Shown: positions 1-6,686, counted from the first letter of the stretch. The stretch is 16,662 nucleotides of DNA from DATJBC01 sp035515515 (GCA_035515515.1 DATJBC010000293.1:1-16662); one strand, 5' to 3'. Notes: generated by a model not told the origin, from the sequence alone. Numbers and translations: made by a program.

Positions 1-31
1 TGGGCGCGGGCCGGCCTGGTCGGGGTCCCCG

Positions 32-63
32 GGACGCCGCCAACTCCTCCCCCGGCGGCGTCC
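32..63 (-). terminator. Hairpin just after the ClpP-like gene, possible terminator
   Basis: Perfect 10-bp inverted repeat (32-41 and 54-63) with a 12-base loop, starting one base beyond the stop codon of the minus-strand ClpP-like gene. All stem bases but one pair are G or C. There is no clear T tract on the minus strand beyond it, so it is either a T-less terminator or a 3'-end stabilising hairpin. Confidence 0.45.
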
Positions 64-64
64 G

Positions 65-691
65 TCAGGGACGGGGACGGAAGCCCAGGCGGGGTCCGGG
101 CAGGGGGACGATGCGGGCCCGGGGCCCGCAGACCTCGTCGATGAGGCCGTAGTCGAGCGCCTCCTGGGCGTCGAGGTAACGCCCGGCGGCCAGGTCGTCG
201 GCCACGGCGTCCACGGGGCGCCCCACGGCGGCCGCCAGGCGCTCGGCGAAGCGCCCGACCTGGGCACGGTGGTGGGCGGCCCAGGTGTCGAGGTCACGGG
301 GGTGACCCGTCATGGAGGCGACGGGCTCGGCCAGCCTGAGCCGGGCGTGCGGGGTGGCCTGGCGCCGGTGGGCGACGGCCAGGGGCCCGAGGGCCGGCCC
401 CACGGCCTGTCCCACGCAGGTGGCCACGAGGTCCACCCCGAGCAGGTCGATGACGTCGATGAGGCAGAAGGCGGCCTCGAGGGTGCCCCCCGGGCTGTCG
501 ATGTGGAGCTGCACGGGCTCGTCGCCGGTGGCGTCGAGGGTCATGAGCTCAGCCGCCAGCTGGCCGGCGGCGGCGTCGTCCAGCTCGCCCCACAGGAACA
601 CCACCCGCTGGTCGAAGAGGCGGTCCCGAACGCTCTGCGCCCGGGCCTCGTCGGCGGGCCCGGGCTCGGGCCGCCACCGTGGCGCGGTCAT
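65..691 (-). CDS. ClpP-like protein without catalytic residues (pseudo-protease)
   Basis: A 208-residue protein with the ClpP/crotonase fold. It keeps the family landmarks: RVVFLWGELDD near residues 29-39, the substrate-strand motif DSPGG at 65-69, a helix with VGQA at 93-96, and YGLID near the C-terminus. Aligned with the intact ClpP of this window (1085-1717), the nucleophile serine is Gly98, the histidine is Ala121 and the aspartate is Gly170, so all three triad positions are lost and peptidase activity is not expected. ClpR subunits of cyanobacteria and plastids are known inactive ClpP paralogs that join mixed rings; a similar structural or regulatory role is inferred. Its ATG overlaps the stop of the upstream XRE gene by 4 bases (ATGA), so the two are probably translated together. 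The reading frame is intact, which argues against a decaying pseudogene. Confidence 0.85.
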   Translation of the reverse strand: MTAPRWRPEPGPADEARAQSVRDRLFDQRVVFLWGELDDAAAGQLAAELMTLDATGDEPVQLHIDSPGGTLEAAFCLIDVIDLLGVDLVATCVGQAVGPALGPLAVAHRRQATPHARLRLAEPVASMTGHPRDLDTWAAHHRAQVGRFAERLAAAVGRPVDAVADDLAAGRYLDAQEALDYGLIDEVCGPRARIVPLPGPRLGFRPRP

Positions 692-951
692 CGGCGCTCC
701 TCTCCCAAGCTCCAGTCGATGGCCAGGCCCACGGCGGCCGCGTAGCGCTCCAGGGTGGAGAGGCGCAGGTCCGCCTCCCCCGCCTCCAGGCGGGCCACGG
801 CGGACTGCGAGGTGCCCATGCGGGCGGCGACCTCGGTCTGCGACAGGCCGATCTCGTGGCGCCGGGCGACGAGGGCCTCGCTCAGCTCCTTGCGGCGCCG
901 GGCCATGTCCCTGAAGCCCGGGAACACCGTGTCGTGTCGGCGCGTGGTCAA
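688..951 (-). CDS. Small XRE-family HTH regulator coupled to the ClpP-like gene
   Basis: An 87-residue protein that is almost entirely one Cro/C1-type helix-turn-helix. Residues 33-62 contain the signature HEIGLSQTEVAARMGTSQSA followed by VARLEAGE. The start is TTG at 951, chosen because AGGAGG (956-961) lies 4 bases upstream; an ATG at 906 would remove N-terminal residues and has no such site. It overlaps the ClpP-like gene by 4 bases and is divergent from clpP. Streptomyces ClgR and PopR are XRE-type regulators controlling clp genes, so regulation of one or both flanking clpP genes is a reasonable inference. The perfect inverted repeat at 1013-1032 is the likely operator. The C-terminus ends in EERR and shows no alanine-type degron. 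No toxin partner is adjacent, so an antitoxin role is less likely. Confidence 0.85.
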   Translation of the reverse strand: MTTRRHDTVFPGFRDMARRRKELSEALVARRHEIGLSQTEVAARMGTSQSAVARLEAGEADLRLSTLERYAAAVGLAIDWSLGEERR

Positions 952-995
952 CGGCCCTCCTGTGCCGAGCGGGCCGGCCCGCGGCGGCCCCCTCC

Positions 996-1033
996 ACGCT
1001 ACCTCGATCGTGGTATCTCGTAAATGAGATACT
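996..1033. promoter_or_regulatory. Divergent promoter region with a perfect inverted repeat (candidate XRE operator)
   Basis: GTATCTC (1013-1019) and GAGATAC (1026-1032) form perfect 7-bp arms around a 6-base spacer, in an unusually AT-rich patch between the XRE gene and clpP. A minus-strand promoter can be read as TTTACG (1024-1019), 17 bases, TAGCGT (1001-996). A weaker plus-strand -10 is GATACT (1028-1033) with TCGATC (1004-1009) 18 bases upstream. Both candidate promoters overlap the repeat, so a protein bound there could control both directions. Confidence 0.6.
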
Positions 1034-1084
1034 GTGGCCGACAGGAGGGCGGAGCCGCCGCCCTGCGGCCCGAGGAGGGATGTC

Positions 1085-1717
1085 GTGTCCGTTCGTCACT
1101 CGGTGATCCCGACCGTCCTGGAGCAGTCGGCACGCGGTGAGCGCGCCTTCGACATCTACTCCCTCCTGCTGCGTGAGCGCATCGTGTTCCTGGGCCAGGA
1201 GGTGGACGACCAGATCGCCAACCTCATCATCGCCGAGTTGCTCTACCTCGAGGCGGAGGAGCCCGAGCGCGACATCTCGCTCTACATCAACTCCCCCGGC
1301 GGGCTCGCCTACGCCGGCATGGCCATCTACGACGTCATCCAGCACATCCGGCCCGATGTCTCCACGGTGTGCGTGGGCATGGGGATGTCGGCGGCCGCCA
1401 TGGTCCTGTGCGGCGGCGCCCCCGGCAAGCGCCTGGCGCTTCCCAGCGCCAAGATCATGATCCACCAGGGTTCCGCGGGCGCGCGCGGCGCGCCGCGCGA
1501 CATGGAGATCCAGCTGCGCGAGGTGCTCGCCACCACCCGCCGCATGGCCGAGGTGATCGCCTTCCACACGGGTCGCCCCGTGGAGCAGGTCGAGAAGGAC
1601 CTCGACCGCGACTACTTCATGACCGCCGAGGAGGCCAAGGACTACGGCCTCATCGACGACATCATCGTCCCCCGCCGGGGTGTGGCCACTCCCCCGCAGG
1701 TGGCCGTGGCCGGATGA
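1085..1717 (+). CDS. clpP: ATP-dependent Clp protease proteolytic subunit (active ClpP)
   Basis: A 210-residue ClpP serine peptidase, the usual length. ClpP forms a 14-subunit barrel that degrades proteins unfolded by ClpX or ClpC. The N-terminus reads SVIPTVLEQSARGERAFDIY, as in genuine ClpP, and the triad is intact: Ser102 in GMGMSAAA, His127 in KIMIHQG and Asp176 in DRDYF. Substrate-strand INSPGG is at 68-73 and the C-terminal YGLIDDII is typical. GTG at 1085 is chosen because AGGAGG (1073-1078) stands 6 bases upstream and this gives the canonical N-terminus; a GTG at 1034 in the same frame would add 17 atypical residues. No clpX follows. The gene is divergent from the XRE/pseudo-ClpP pair and shares its control region. 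There may be another clpP elsewhere in the genome. Confidence 0.95.
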   Translation: MSVRHSVIPTVLEQSARGERAFDIYSLLLRERIVFLGQEVDDQIANLIIAELLYLEAEEPERDISLYINSPGGLAYAGMAIYDVIQHIRPDVSTVCVGMGMSAAAMVLCGGAPGKRLALPSAKIMIHQGSAGARGAPRDMEIQLREVLATTRRMAEVIAFHTGRPVEQVEKDLDRDYFMTAEEAKDYGLIDDIIVPRRGVATPPQVAVAG

Positions 1718-1765
1718 GGCCGGCCGCCCCCGGGGTCGCCGGCAGGCGCCCGAGACGGGGCGGGC

Positions 1766-2506
1766 TCAGGAGGTCGGCAGCGAGGAGAACGCCACCGAGC
1801 CCGACGGGGCCGCCAGGTGCACGGCCACACCCCACTTGGTGAACGAACCGGTGTCGGTGACGTGCTGCTTCCCCATGGTGGCGGTGCCCGACACCGAGAT
1901 GGGAAGGGTCGGTCGGTTCGTGGCCACGAACAACGTCGTCGATCCGGTCACGCCCGATTGCGCGGGGCCGGGGAGCCCGCCGTGGACGCCGATGACCTGG
2001 CGGCCCGCCACTGTGCGGGGCGCCGTGAGCGACAGCGTCCCCGAGGGGACCAGATCGGCCAGGATGCTGTCCAAGGTCACGGCGGACGTGATGCTGGAGT
2101 ACAGCGTGTCGGAGCTGTGCACGGCGATCCACGTGCCGGCGTAGTGATTGGCCACCGACGTCTTCAGGCCCATGGCGGTGCTCAGGCCCCCGGCGTCTCC
2201 CAGCACGTAGGCGACCTTGTGCACGAGGACGACCTCGATGTGGTGAGAGCCCTGGGTGATGGACTGGCGTGCGGTGCTCTTGGAGACGTCCCCCTCGATG
2301 GTCTGGCTCTGGCCGGCGCTGGTGGCCGTGAGCACGTAGTGGACGGTCCCCGACGCCTCGGCTGCGGCCGTGGCGGCGGAGACGATGTCGGACGGCGTCT
2401 TGCCCTTCAGCGCACCGACCTGGGCGGTGGGGGCGGGAGGGCCACCGCACGACGCGACGCCGACAGCCGCCAGGGCGCCGAGCATCCCGGCCGCGATCTT
2501 GCGCAT
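1766..2506 (-). CDS. Predicted exported lipoprotein
   Basis: A 246-residue protein with a lipoprotein signal peptide: MRK start, hydrophobic core, and lipobox VASC with Cys20 as the lipidation site, followed by GGPPAP. The mature part is rich in Ser, Thr, Val and Gly and alternates short beta-type segments, such as VHYVLTATSAGQSQTIEGD. That pattern recalls the LppX/LprG group of actinobacterial lipoproteins, but I cannot confirm it. ATG at 2506 gives a normal signal peptide with a weak GGTGG site. The frame is open up to a GTG at 2575 that overlaps the upstream XRE stop (GTGA); starting there would add 23 Arg-rich residues before the signal. It converges with clpP, leaving 48 bases with no convincing terminator. 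Confidence 0.7.
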   Translation of the reverse strand: MRKIAAGMLGALAAVGVASCGGPPAPTAQVGALKGKTPSDIVSAATAAAEASGTVHYVLTATSAGQSQTIEGDVSKSTARQSITQGSHHIEVVLVHKVAYVLGDAGGLSTAMGLKTSVANHYAGTWIAVHSSDTLYSSITSAVTLDSILADLVPSGTLSLTAPRTVAGRQVIGVHGGLPGPAQSGVTGSTTLFVATNRPTLPISVSGTATMGKQHVTDTGSFTKWGVAVHLAAPSGSVAFSSLPTS

Positions 2507-2571
2507 CCGGCCACCGTAGTGCACGGGCGTTCGGCCTCCGGTGGAGCGTGTGCGACTGCGTGAGGCGACCG

Positions 2572-2931
2572 TCACGAGTGGCGCCGGCGCGCTCCCCCCG
2601 ACGATCGGGTCGCCAGCTGGGGCTCGAAGTCGATCACGAGATCGGTCCCCATGGCCCGGGCGATGCGGTCGAGCGTGATGACCGTGGGCGACACCAGGCC
2701 GCGTTCGAGGCGGGCGATGGCGGGTTGGGTCATGCCCGAGAGCGCGGCCAGCTCCACCTGGCTCAGTCCCCCGCGCCGCCGCGCGGCCCGAACCGCCGCC
2801 CCCACCATGATCGAGGTCCGGGCGCGCTCGTAGCGGGCGAAGGCGTCCGCCCCCCGGGAGGCGCCCGGTCGGCGGGGCGCCGACGTCGACCGGGGCCGCC
2901 CCGCCCGAGTTGTCGCAGAGGTAGCGCTCAT
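2572..2931 (-). CDS. XRE-family HTH regulator upstream of the lipoprotein gene
   Basis: A 119-residue protein with a basic, low-complexity N-terminal part (about residues 1-45) and a C-terminal Cro/C1-type HTH: AAVRAARRRGGLSQVELAAL, then SGMTQPAIARLERGLVSPTV, then LDRIARAMGTDLVIDFEP. The ending resembles HigA-like or stand-alone XRE regulators, but no toxin gene is adjacent. ATG at 2931 is preferred; an in-frame ATG at 2952 would place seven more residues inside the AT-rich promoter patch. Neither start has a ribosome-binding site, consistent with a short or absent leader. It sits directly upstream of the lipoprotein gene, as the first XRE gene sits directly upstream of the ClpP-like gene. 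Confidence 0.8.
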   Translation of the reverse strand: MSATSATTRAGRPRSTSAPRRPGASRGADAFARYERARTSIMVGAAVRAARRRGGLSQVELAALSGMTQPAIARLERGLVSPTVITLDRIARAMGTDLVIDFEPQLATRSSGGARRRHS

Positions 2932-2934
2932 ACC

Positions 2935-2962
2935 AATTCTGTAATATAGCATAGAATATGTA
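2935..2962 (-). promoter_or_regulatory. AT-rich promoter of the second XRE gene
   Basis: A sharply AT-rich island in GC-rich DNA. On the minus strand TATATT (2948-2943) lies 11 bases before the ATG at 2931, giving a leader of only a few bases. Short dyads are present: ATTCT (2937-2941 region) with AGAAT near 2953-2957, and CATA/TATG around 2950-2960. These could be an autoregulatory operator, but the arms are short. Confidence 0.5.
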
Positions 2963-3101
2963 GCGGGCGGGGCCTCACGCGGCGCCCACCGGGGTGACCC
3001 GACGCAGCACGACACCGGGCGGACCTGGAGGGGGGCCGTGCGTCCCCACCTGGGCCGCCTGCGGAGAGAGCCAGAGCTGCGCGCCTCGGGTGGCCGGGCC
3101 T

Positions 3102-4853
3102 TCAGGCCTGCCGCGCCGCGGTGCGGCGCACGCGGCGTGTGCTGTTCGGGCCGGAACACGGCAGCGCGGGGCGGGCGGGGGCCCGTGCCTTGATCGGCGC
3201 TTCGACGAAGTGGTACACGAGAATCGATCCTCCCAGCACCGTGACCGGGCAGTAATTCCTGAGCCAACCGATGGTGGCGCGGTTCACCCCGCCCGTTAAG
3301 GCCACCGCTGACGTCAGATCTGTAGCCGAAACGGCGACCCACCCGCGAACCTGCGACACGGGCACTCCCGTAAGGGCCCGGGCGGTGGGAACGACTGCGG
3401 CAACCTTGAGGCCCCGAGGCCCGAAGTATGCGACCAAGATCCGGCGGCCGTGGGCCCACGTCTGCAACTGGTAGAGACCCTGTCCCCAATCCACGTCTGA
3501 ATCGGTGGTCGCCGTGTATGCCGGGTGGAATGGTGGAGCAGTCCACGACAGCGAGTCTGGAAACGACAAGCCCGTCGTCACCACCCCAACGAGGAGGAGT
3601 CCCGAAAGACAGATACCGCCGACGTATCTCGCGCGACGTCGTGAAGCAAGGACGACCGGGACGAGAGCGCCAGCCCCCGCCATCCACAGCGCAATGACGG
3701 GGAGCAAATACCTGAGGCCGATGTCATGGGTCGTCGACACCACGGTGAAGCCGCCCAGAACGAACGCCGAGGGGCCCAGGGCAAGCAACGCCCGTCGCCG
3801 AAGCTCGGGGGCCAACCACACCCACGAGACCGTGGCGACGGTCAGCACGACGAGCAGCGTGGCCGGAAGCTTGACGACGAGGCTGACGGGCCAGTACCAC
3901 CACACTCCACCCTTGAACGACGTGCCAAGGAGGTAGCCAGATCCGGCGCTGGTGTCGTGACGCGCGAGATGCGTCACTCCATCGACATATGGATGCGGAA
4001 GGATGCTCCACGGGTGAGCAAGGAGACTCGGGTCCAGCGCCCCATACACGGCCCAGACTCCGAGCCATGCGACAAGGACGACGAGTCCGGTCTCAGCCAT
4101 CGCTCGTCTCAAACCGGACGATGATGCACACATGGCGACGACAGCCAGTGCGCCGGCCAGGACGAGCACTCCAGTCGCCTCACTCATCAAGGCAGCAGCC
4201 AGCGCGATGCCCAACGCGACGAGCGCCCGTCTGCTCCGCACTCGGAGCCAACGCGCTAAGGCCCACGAGGCCAGGACGACAGTCAATGCGAACGGCACAT
4301 CGGTGCCATCGAGATGACCGATTCCCAATACGAATGGCGTCCCCAGCCAAGCCAGGCCTGCGACGAGACCGGCGCCGACGCCGAAGAGCTCGCAGCCGAG
4401 CGCGAACAGCGCAAAAGCGACCCCCGTGGATTCCAGCAACGGCACGAGGCGGGCAACGAAGAACGTCCGGCGCAGAGTTCCGGCTGCAACTTGGGCCGCG
4501 GTGAAGCGTGGTACGTACTGGTACTCGTTGTTCTCCGTCGGCTCGTCATTGGAGGGGATCACGGGATGGACGAAGAGGACCGGCAATGCGGCCAGCACCT
4601 TGGGGAGGACGGGGTGCTCGTCGTTGATCGCGACGTCGTGATGCAGTATCGCGGCGAGCCCCGCCGCCACATACGTTGGCTCGTCGAACGTAGGCGAGTC
4701 TGACCAGGACTCGCTCACCCCGAACGCGAAGTATCCGCACGCCACGAGGAACAGTGCTGCCAGTGCGAGCCGGCGAGGCCGGATTCTCCGTTCTCGACGG
4801 GTTGAGGAACGGGAGACGAACGTGCCACTCCGGGCTGCAAGTGGCGGTCTCAT
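3102..4853 (-). CDS. GT39/ArnT-like polyprenyl-phosphate-sugar glycosyltransferase, multi-pass membrane protein
   Basis: A 583-residue polytopic membrane protein. After a basic N-terminus and a first membrane segment (about 28-47) comes an outward loop with TFDEPTYVAAG; the acidic pair Asp57-Glu58 matches the catalytic Asp-Glu of GT-C enzymes of the GT39/PMT/ArnT group. HPVLPK (80-85) follows, as in that family. Roughly ten more hydrophobic segments and a C-terminal soluble stretch complete the protein. Such enzymes move a sugar from a polyprenyl phosphate donor to protein, lipid or cell-wall acceptors on the outer face; the acceptor is unknown here. ATG 4853 is chosen because the hydrophobic start follows closely; an upstream ATG at 5036 would add 61 Arg/Pro-rich residues and run into the divergent gene. 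GC is lower than in the flanks. Confidence 0.8.
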   Translation of the reverse strand: MRPPLAARSGTFVSRSSTRRERRIRPRRLALAALFLVACGYFAFGVSESWSDSPTFDEPTYVAAGLAAILHHDVAINDEHPVLPKVLAALPVLFVHPVIPSNDEPTENNEYQYVPRFTAAQVAAGTLRRTFFVARLVPLLESTGVAFALFALGCELFGVGAGLVAGLAWLGTPFVLGIGHLDGTDVPFALTVVLASWALARWLRVRSRRALVALGIALAAALMSEATGVLVLAGALAVVAMCASSSGLRRAMAETGLVVLVAWLGVWAVYGALDPSLLAHPWSILPHPYVDGVTHLARHDTSAGSGYLLGTSFKGGVWWYWPVSLVVKLPATLLVVLTVATVSWVWLAPELRRRALLALGPSAFVLGGFTVVSTTHDIGLRYLLPVIALWMAGAGALVPVVLASRRRARYVGGICLSGLLLVGVVTTGLSFPDSLSWTAPPFHPAYTATTDSDVDWGQGLYQLQTWAHGRRILVAYFGPRGLKVAAVVPTARALTGVPVSQVRGWVAVSATDLTSAVALTGGVNRATIGWLRNYCPVTVLGGSILVYHFVEAPIKARAPARPALPCSGPNSTRRVRRTAARQA

Positions 4854-4863
4854 CGCGCCGCCA

Positions 4864-4869
4864 AGATTA
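4864..4869 (-). promoter_or_regulatory. Candidate -10 box of the glycosyltransferase gene
   Basis: TAATCT on the minus strand ends 10 bases before the ATG at 4853, with no ribosome-binding site between them. The transcript would have a leader of only a few bases. No convincing -35 box is visible. Confidence 0.4.
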
Positions 4870-5029
4870 CTGGGCGGGGATCCGCGACGCGTGATGGGCC
4901 AACGCGCCGACGCCGGTGCACGATCTCGAGGAGCGTCGGCCCAGGGGCACACCGCTCCCCTGCCCGGTCGTCTGGGATTGACCGCGAGGCGGGCGGCGAC
5001 GGTACCTCGCCACTCCGTGCGGGTGTCAC

Positions 5030-6124
5030 GTGGCATGTGCCCGCGTGGCGCGGCGCGTGTCCGTTGGGAGAACCGAGCCGGCTGGCCCTAGCCTTGTCGT
5101 TGTGGTCCTGGCGATCGCCACCCTTCTCGTTCTCACTGCGATGGCCGGGGCGCTCGCGCTCTGGCTGGTGCAGCCGGAGCGCCGGCACATCCTTCGGTGG
5201 TCACGCCGATTCGCCGTCGGCGGGTGCGGGCTATGCGCTGTCTGCCTGGTGGTCATTTCGGCCACGCAAGACCAACCCACTCCGCAAGCTGCATCGACGT
5301 CGTCGTCGGCGCCTGCCTCACTCTCCCAGGTCCTGAGGCTCGTCGCCCAGGCGCCTTCCATCCGCCAGGTGCCGACAGACCTGGACCCGCCGTTGGGGAC
5401 CTCCTACCGGGCCGCCCTCGGCTATCCGCCCTCGGAGTGCATCCAGGCGATTCCGGCCCATTCGGTGCCGGCTTGTGTCTTCGGGGACCTGACCGGCAGG
5501 CGCACCGTGGTCCTCTACGGGGACTCACACGCGGGGATGTGGTTCGACGCCCTCGACGGCATCGCCAAGTCGGATGGTTGGAAGCTCGTCGTCCTCTTCA
5601 AGGAGAGCTGTCCGGCGTCGACTGTGCCCGTGTTGTACCTGAGGACGGAGTTCGCATCATGTGATCGCTGGCACGCCTCGGTCATCAAGCGCATCGACGC
5701 GCTCGATCCCGATGTCCTGGTGATCTCACAGCAGGTGTATATGTCACCGAGGAATGCCCGTTATGCCCCGAAGGCATGGACCGACGCCCTGGCCTCGCTG
5801 TTGCGCACCGTCCACGCGCGGCGCAAGGTCGTGATCGGCGACATCCCGGGGACCGGTGGCCCAGGCTGCGTCAGCAGCGATCCCAACGACGTCGGGGCCT
5901 GCGCCGTTCCGGTCGAGGCGGAACTCTACGCGCCGTACGTCGAGGCGGAGAGGGTGGCCGCGCGGGAGGCGGGTGCCACCTACATCTCCACCTGGCCGTG
6001 GTTCTGCACGACCGTGTGCCCTGTGGTCATCGGTCACTACGACGTCTACGCCGACCCGACCCATGTATCGGGCGCGTACGCAGGATTCCTTCGAGAGGTG
6101 CTGGCGCAGAAGCTCAACCTCTAG
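5030..6124 (+). CDS. Membrane-anchored SGNH-domain protein, related to the C-terminus of acyltransferase-3/SGNH proteins
   Basis: A 364-residue protein with two hydrophobic segments (about 21-47 and 61-77) separated by a strongly basic loop (QPERRHILRWSRR), then an exported domain. The domain has the SGNH nucleophile motif YGDSHAGMW with Ser166 and the closing motif DPTH with Asp342 and His345. This matches the SGNH domain found behind acyltransferase-3 (OafA/OafB-like) proteins that O-acetylate surface glycans. The two segments look like the last membrane helix of the acyltransferase domain plus the linker helix, while the other helices are missing, so this may be a truncated fusion or a stand-alone esterase/acyltransferase. 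The start is uncertain: GTG codons at 5030, 5045 and 5057 are possible and none has a good ribosome-binding site; an in-frame stop lies at 4979. It is divergent from the glycosyltransferase gene and shares its lower GC. Confidence 0.75.
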   Translation: MACARVARRVSVGRTEPAGPSLVVVVLAIATLLVLTAMAGALALWLVQPERRHILRWSRRFAVGGCGLCAVCLVVISATQDQPTPQAASTSSSAPASLSQVLRLVAQAPSIRQVPTDLDPPLGTSYRAALGYPPSECIQAIPAHSVPACVFGDLTGRRTVVLYGDSHAGMWFDALDGIAKSDGWKLVVLFKESCPASTVPVLYLRTEFASCDRWHASVIKRIDALDPDVLVISQQVYMSPRNARYAPKAWTDALASLLRTVHARRKVVIGDIPGTGGPGCVSSDPNDVGACAVPVEAELYAPYVEAERVAAREAGATYISTWPWFCTTVCPVVIGHYDVYADPTHVSGAYAGFLREVLAQKLNL

Positions 6125-6426
6125 GTCGACCGCCCTTCCCGGGTCCGGTGGTCGGTGCACGACCAAGCCCACGATGTCGGGAGGGACGCTCCGTCCCGGA
6201 GCACCGCCCGAGGGTGCTGAGCGGACGAGGGACCATCACCGCCCGAATCTGATCCCTCGCCCGCCCTTCGCTCAGACGTCCCTGTCGAGAAGCCGATCAA
6301 CTCTCCCCCGGGAATGCCCGACGCGCGTGTTCTTCCGGATGATCGGGCACCGCGGCGGTTTCCAACAGGGCCGAAGGTCCCCAAAACCGCCGACGAGCCC
6401 CCGGGCCGCCGGGTGCCACGCGTAGG

Positions 6427-6452
6427 CCCCGATCGGGGACATCACCTAGGTG
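6427..6452. repeat. Two adjacent perfect palindromes
   Basis: CCCCGATCGGGG (6427-6438) and CACCTAGGTG (6443-6452) are both perfect self-complementary sites, separated by 4 bases. They may be binding sites for dimeric regulators; no function can be assigned from sequence. Confidence 0.6.
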
Positions 6453-6550
6453 GGCTCACGCTTCGCATGGCCGCCGATGCTCTCCATGATTGGCACGGGA
6501 CGGGAGGTGGGCGGCCCCCGGCGGGGACTTTCTGGACCCAGGTGGCACTC

Positions 6551-6615
6551 ATGGAGGGCCGGCCTCGGCGGGCACCGGCCGCTACCGATGCCTCACCCCG
6601 AGGCCGGCCCTCTGT
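6551..6615. repeat. Long-arm inverted repeat, candidate RNA hairpin
   Basis: GAGGGCCGGCCTCGG (6554-6568) is perfectly reverse-complementary to 6598-6612, and the stem extends outward by two G-U pairs and an A-T pair to 6551/6615. The 29-base interior can form a smaller hairpin (6571-6574 with 6589-6592, then 6576-6578 with 6585-6587). Each arm contains the 8-base palindrome GGCCGGCC. It lies 72 bases before the oxidoreductase start codon. There is no T tract on either side, so a classical intrinsic terminator is not supported. Confidence 0.6.
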
Positions 6616-6674
6616 GTGTCGTCGTCCGCAAGGGCGCGCCCGTCCGGCCAGCGGTGGCCGCGATGGTGTTCTCG

Positions 6675-6680
6675 TAGACT
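6675..6680 (+). promoter_or_regulatory. Leaderless-type -10 box of the LLM oxidoreductase gene
   Basis: TAGACT is followed by six bases and then the ATG at 6687, so transcription would begin at or next to the start codon. No ribosome-binding site is present upstream, which fits leaderless translation. No clear -35 box is seen. Confidence 0.55.
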
Positions 6681-6686
6681 CGCCCC

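Larger units (their letters stand above)
6125..6686. other. 562-base intergenic region with structured DNA and no convincing gene
   Basis: No frame here has recognisable protein features; the open frames have Arg/Pro-rich shadow composition. It holds two neighbouring perfect palindromes (6427-6452), a long-arm hairpin (6551-6615) and a candidate leaderless promoter for the downstream oxidoreductase. It could contain the terminator of the SGNH gene, a small RNA or regulatory sites. I do not recognise a known riboswitch consensus in it. Confidence 0.5.

Noticed and set aside
65..1567. A single 500-residue minus-strand frame covering the ClpP-like gene and antisense of clpP
   Set aside because: Only its last 208 residues are a real protein; the rest reads through the XRE gene out of frame and antisense to clpP.
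1718..1765. Bidirectional terminator between clpP and the lipoprotein gene
   Set aside because: Only a 5-bp stem (GCCCG/CGGGC) and no T tract; not distinguishable from GC-rich background.
688..2931. Toxin-antitoxin systems based on the two XRE proteins
   Set aside because: No toxin-like small protein is adjacent; the partners are a ClpP-like protein and a lipoprotein.
4854..5036. 61-residue N-terminal extension of the glycosyltransferase from ATG 5036
   Set aside because: Arg/Pro-rich, would overlap the divergent SGNH gene, and the membrane start fits ATG 4853.
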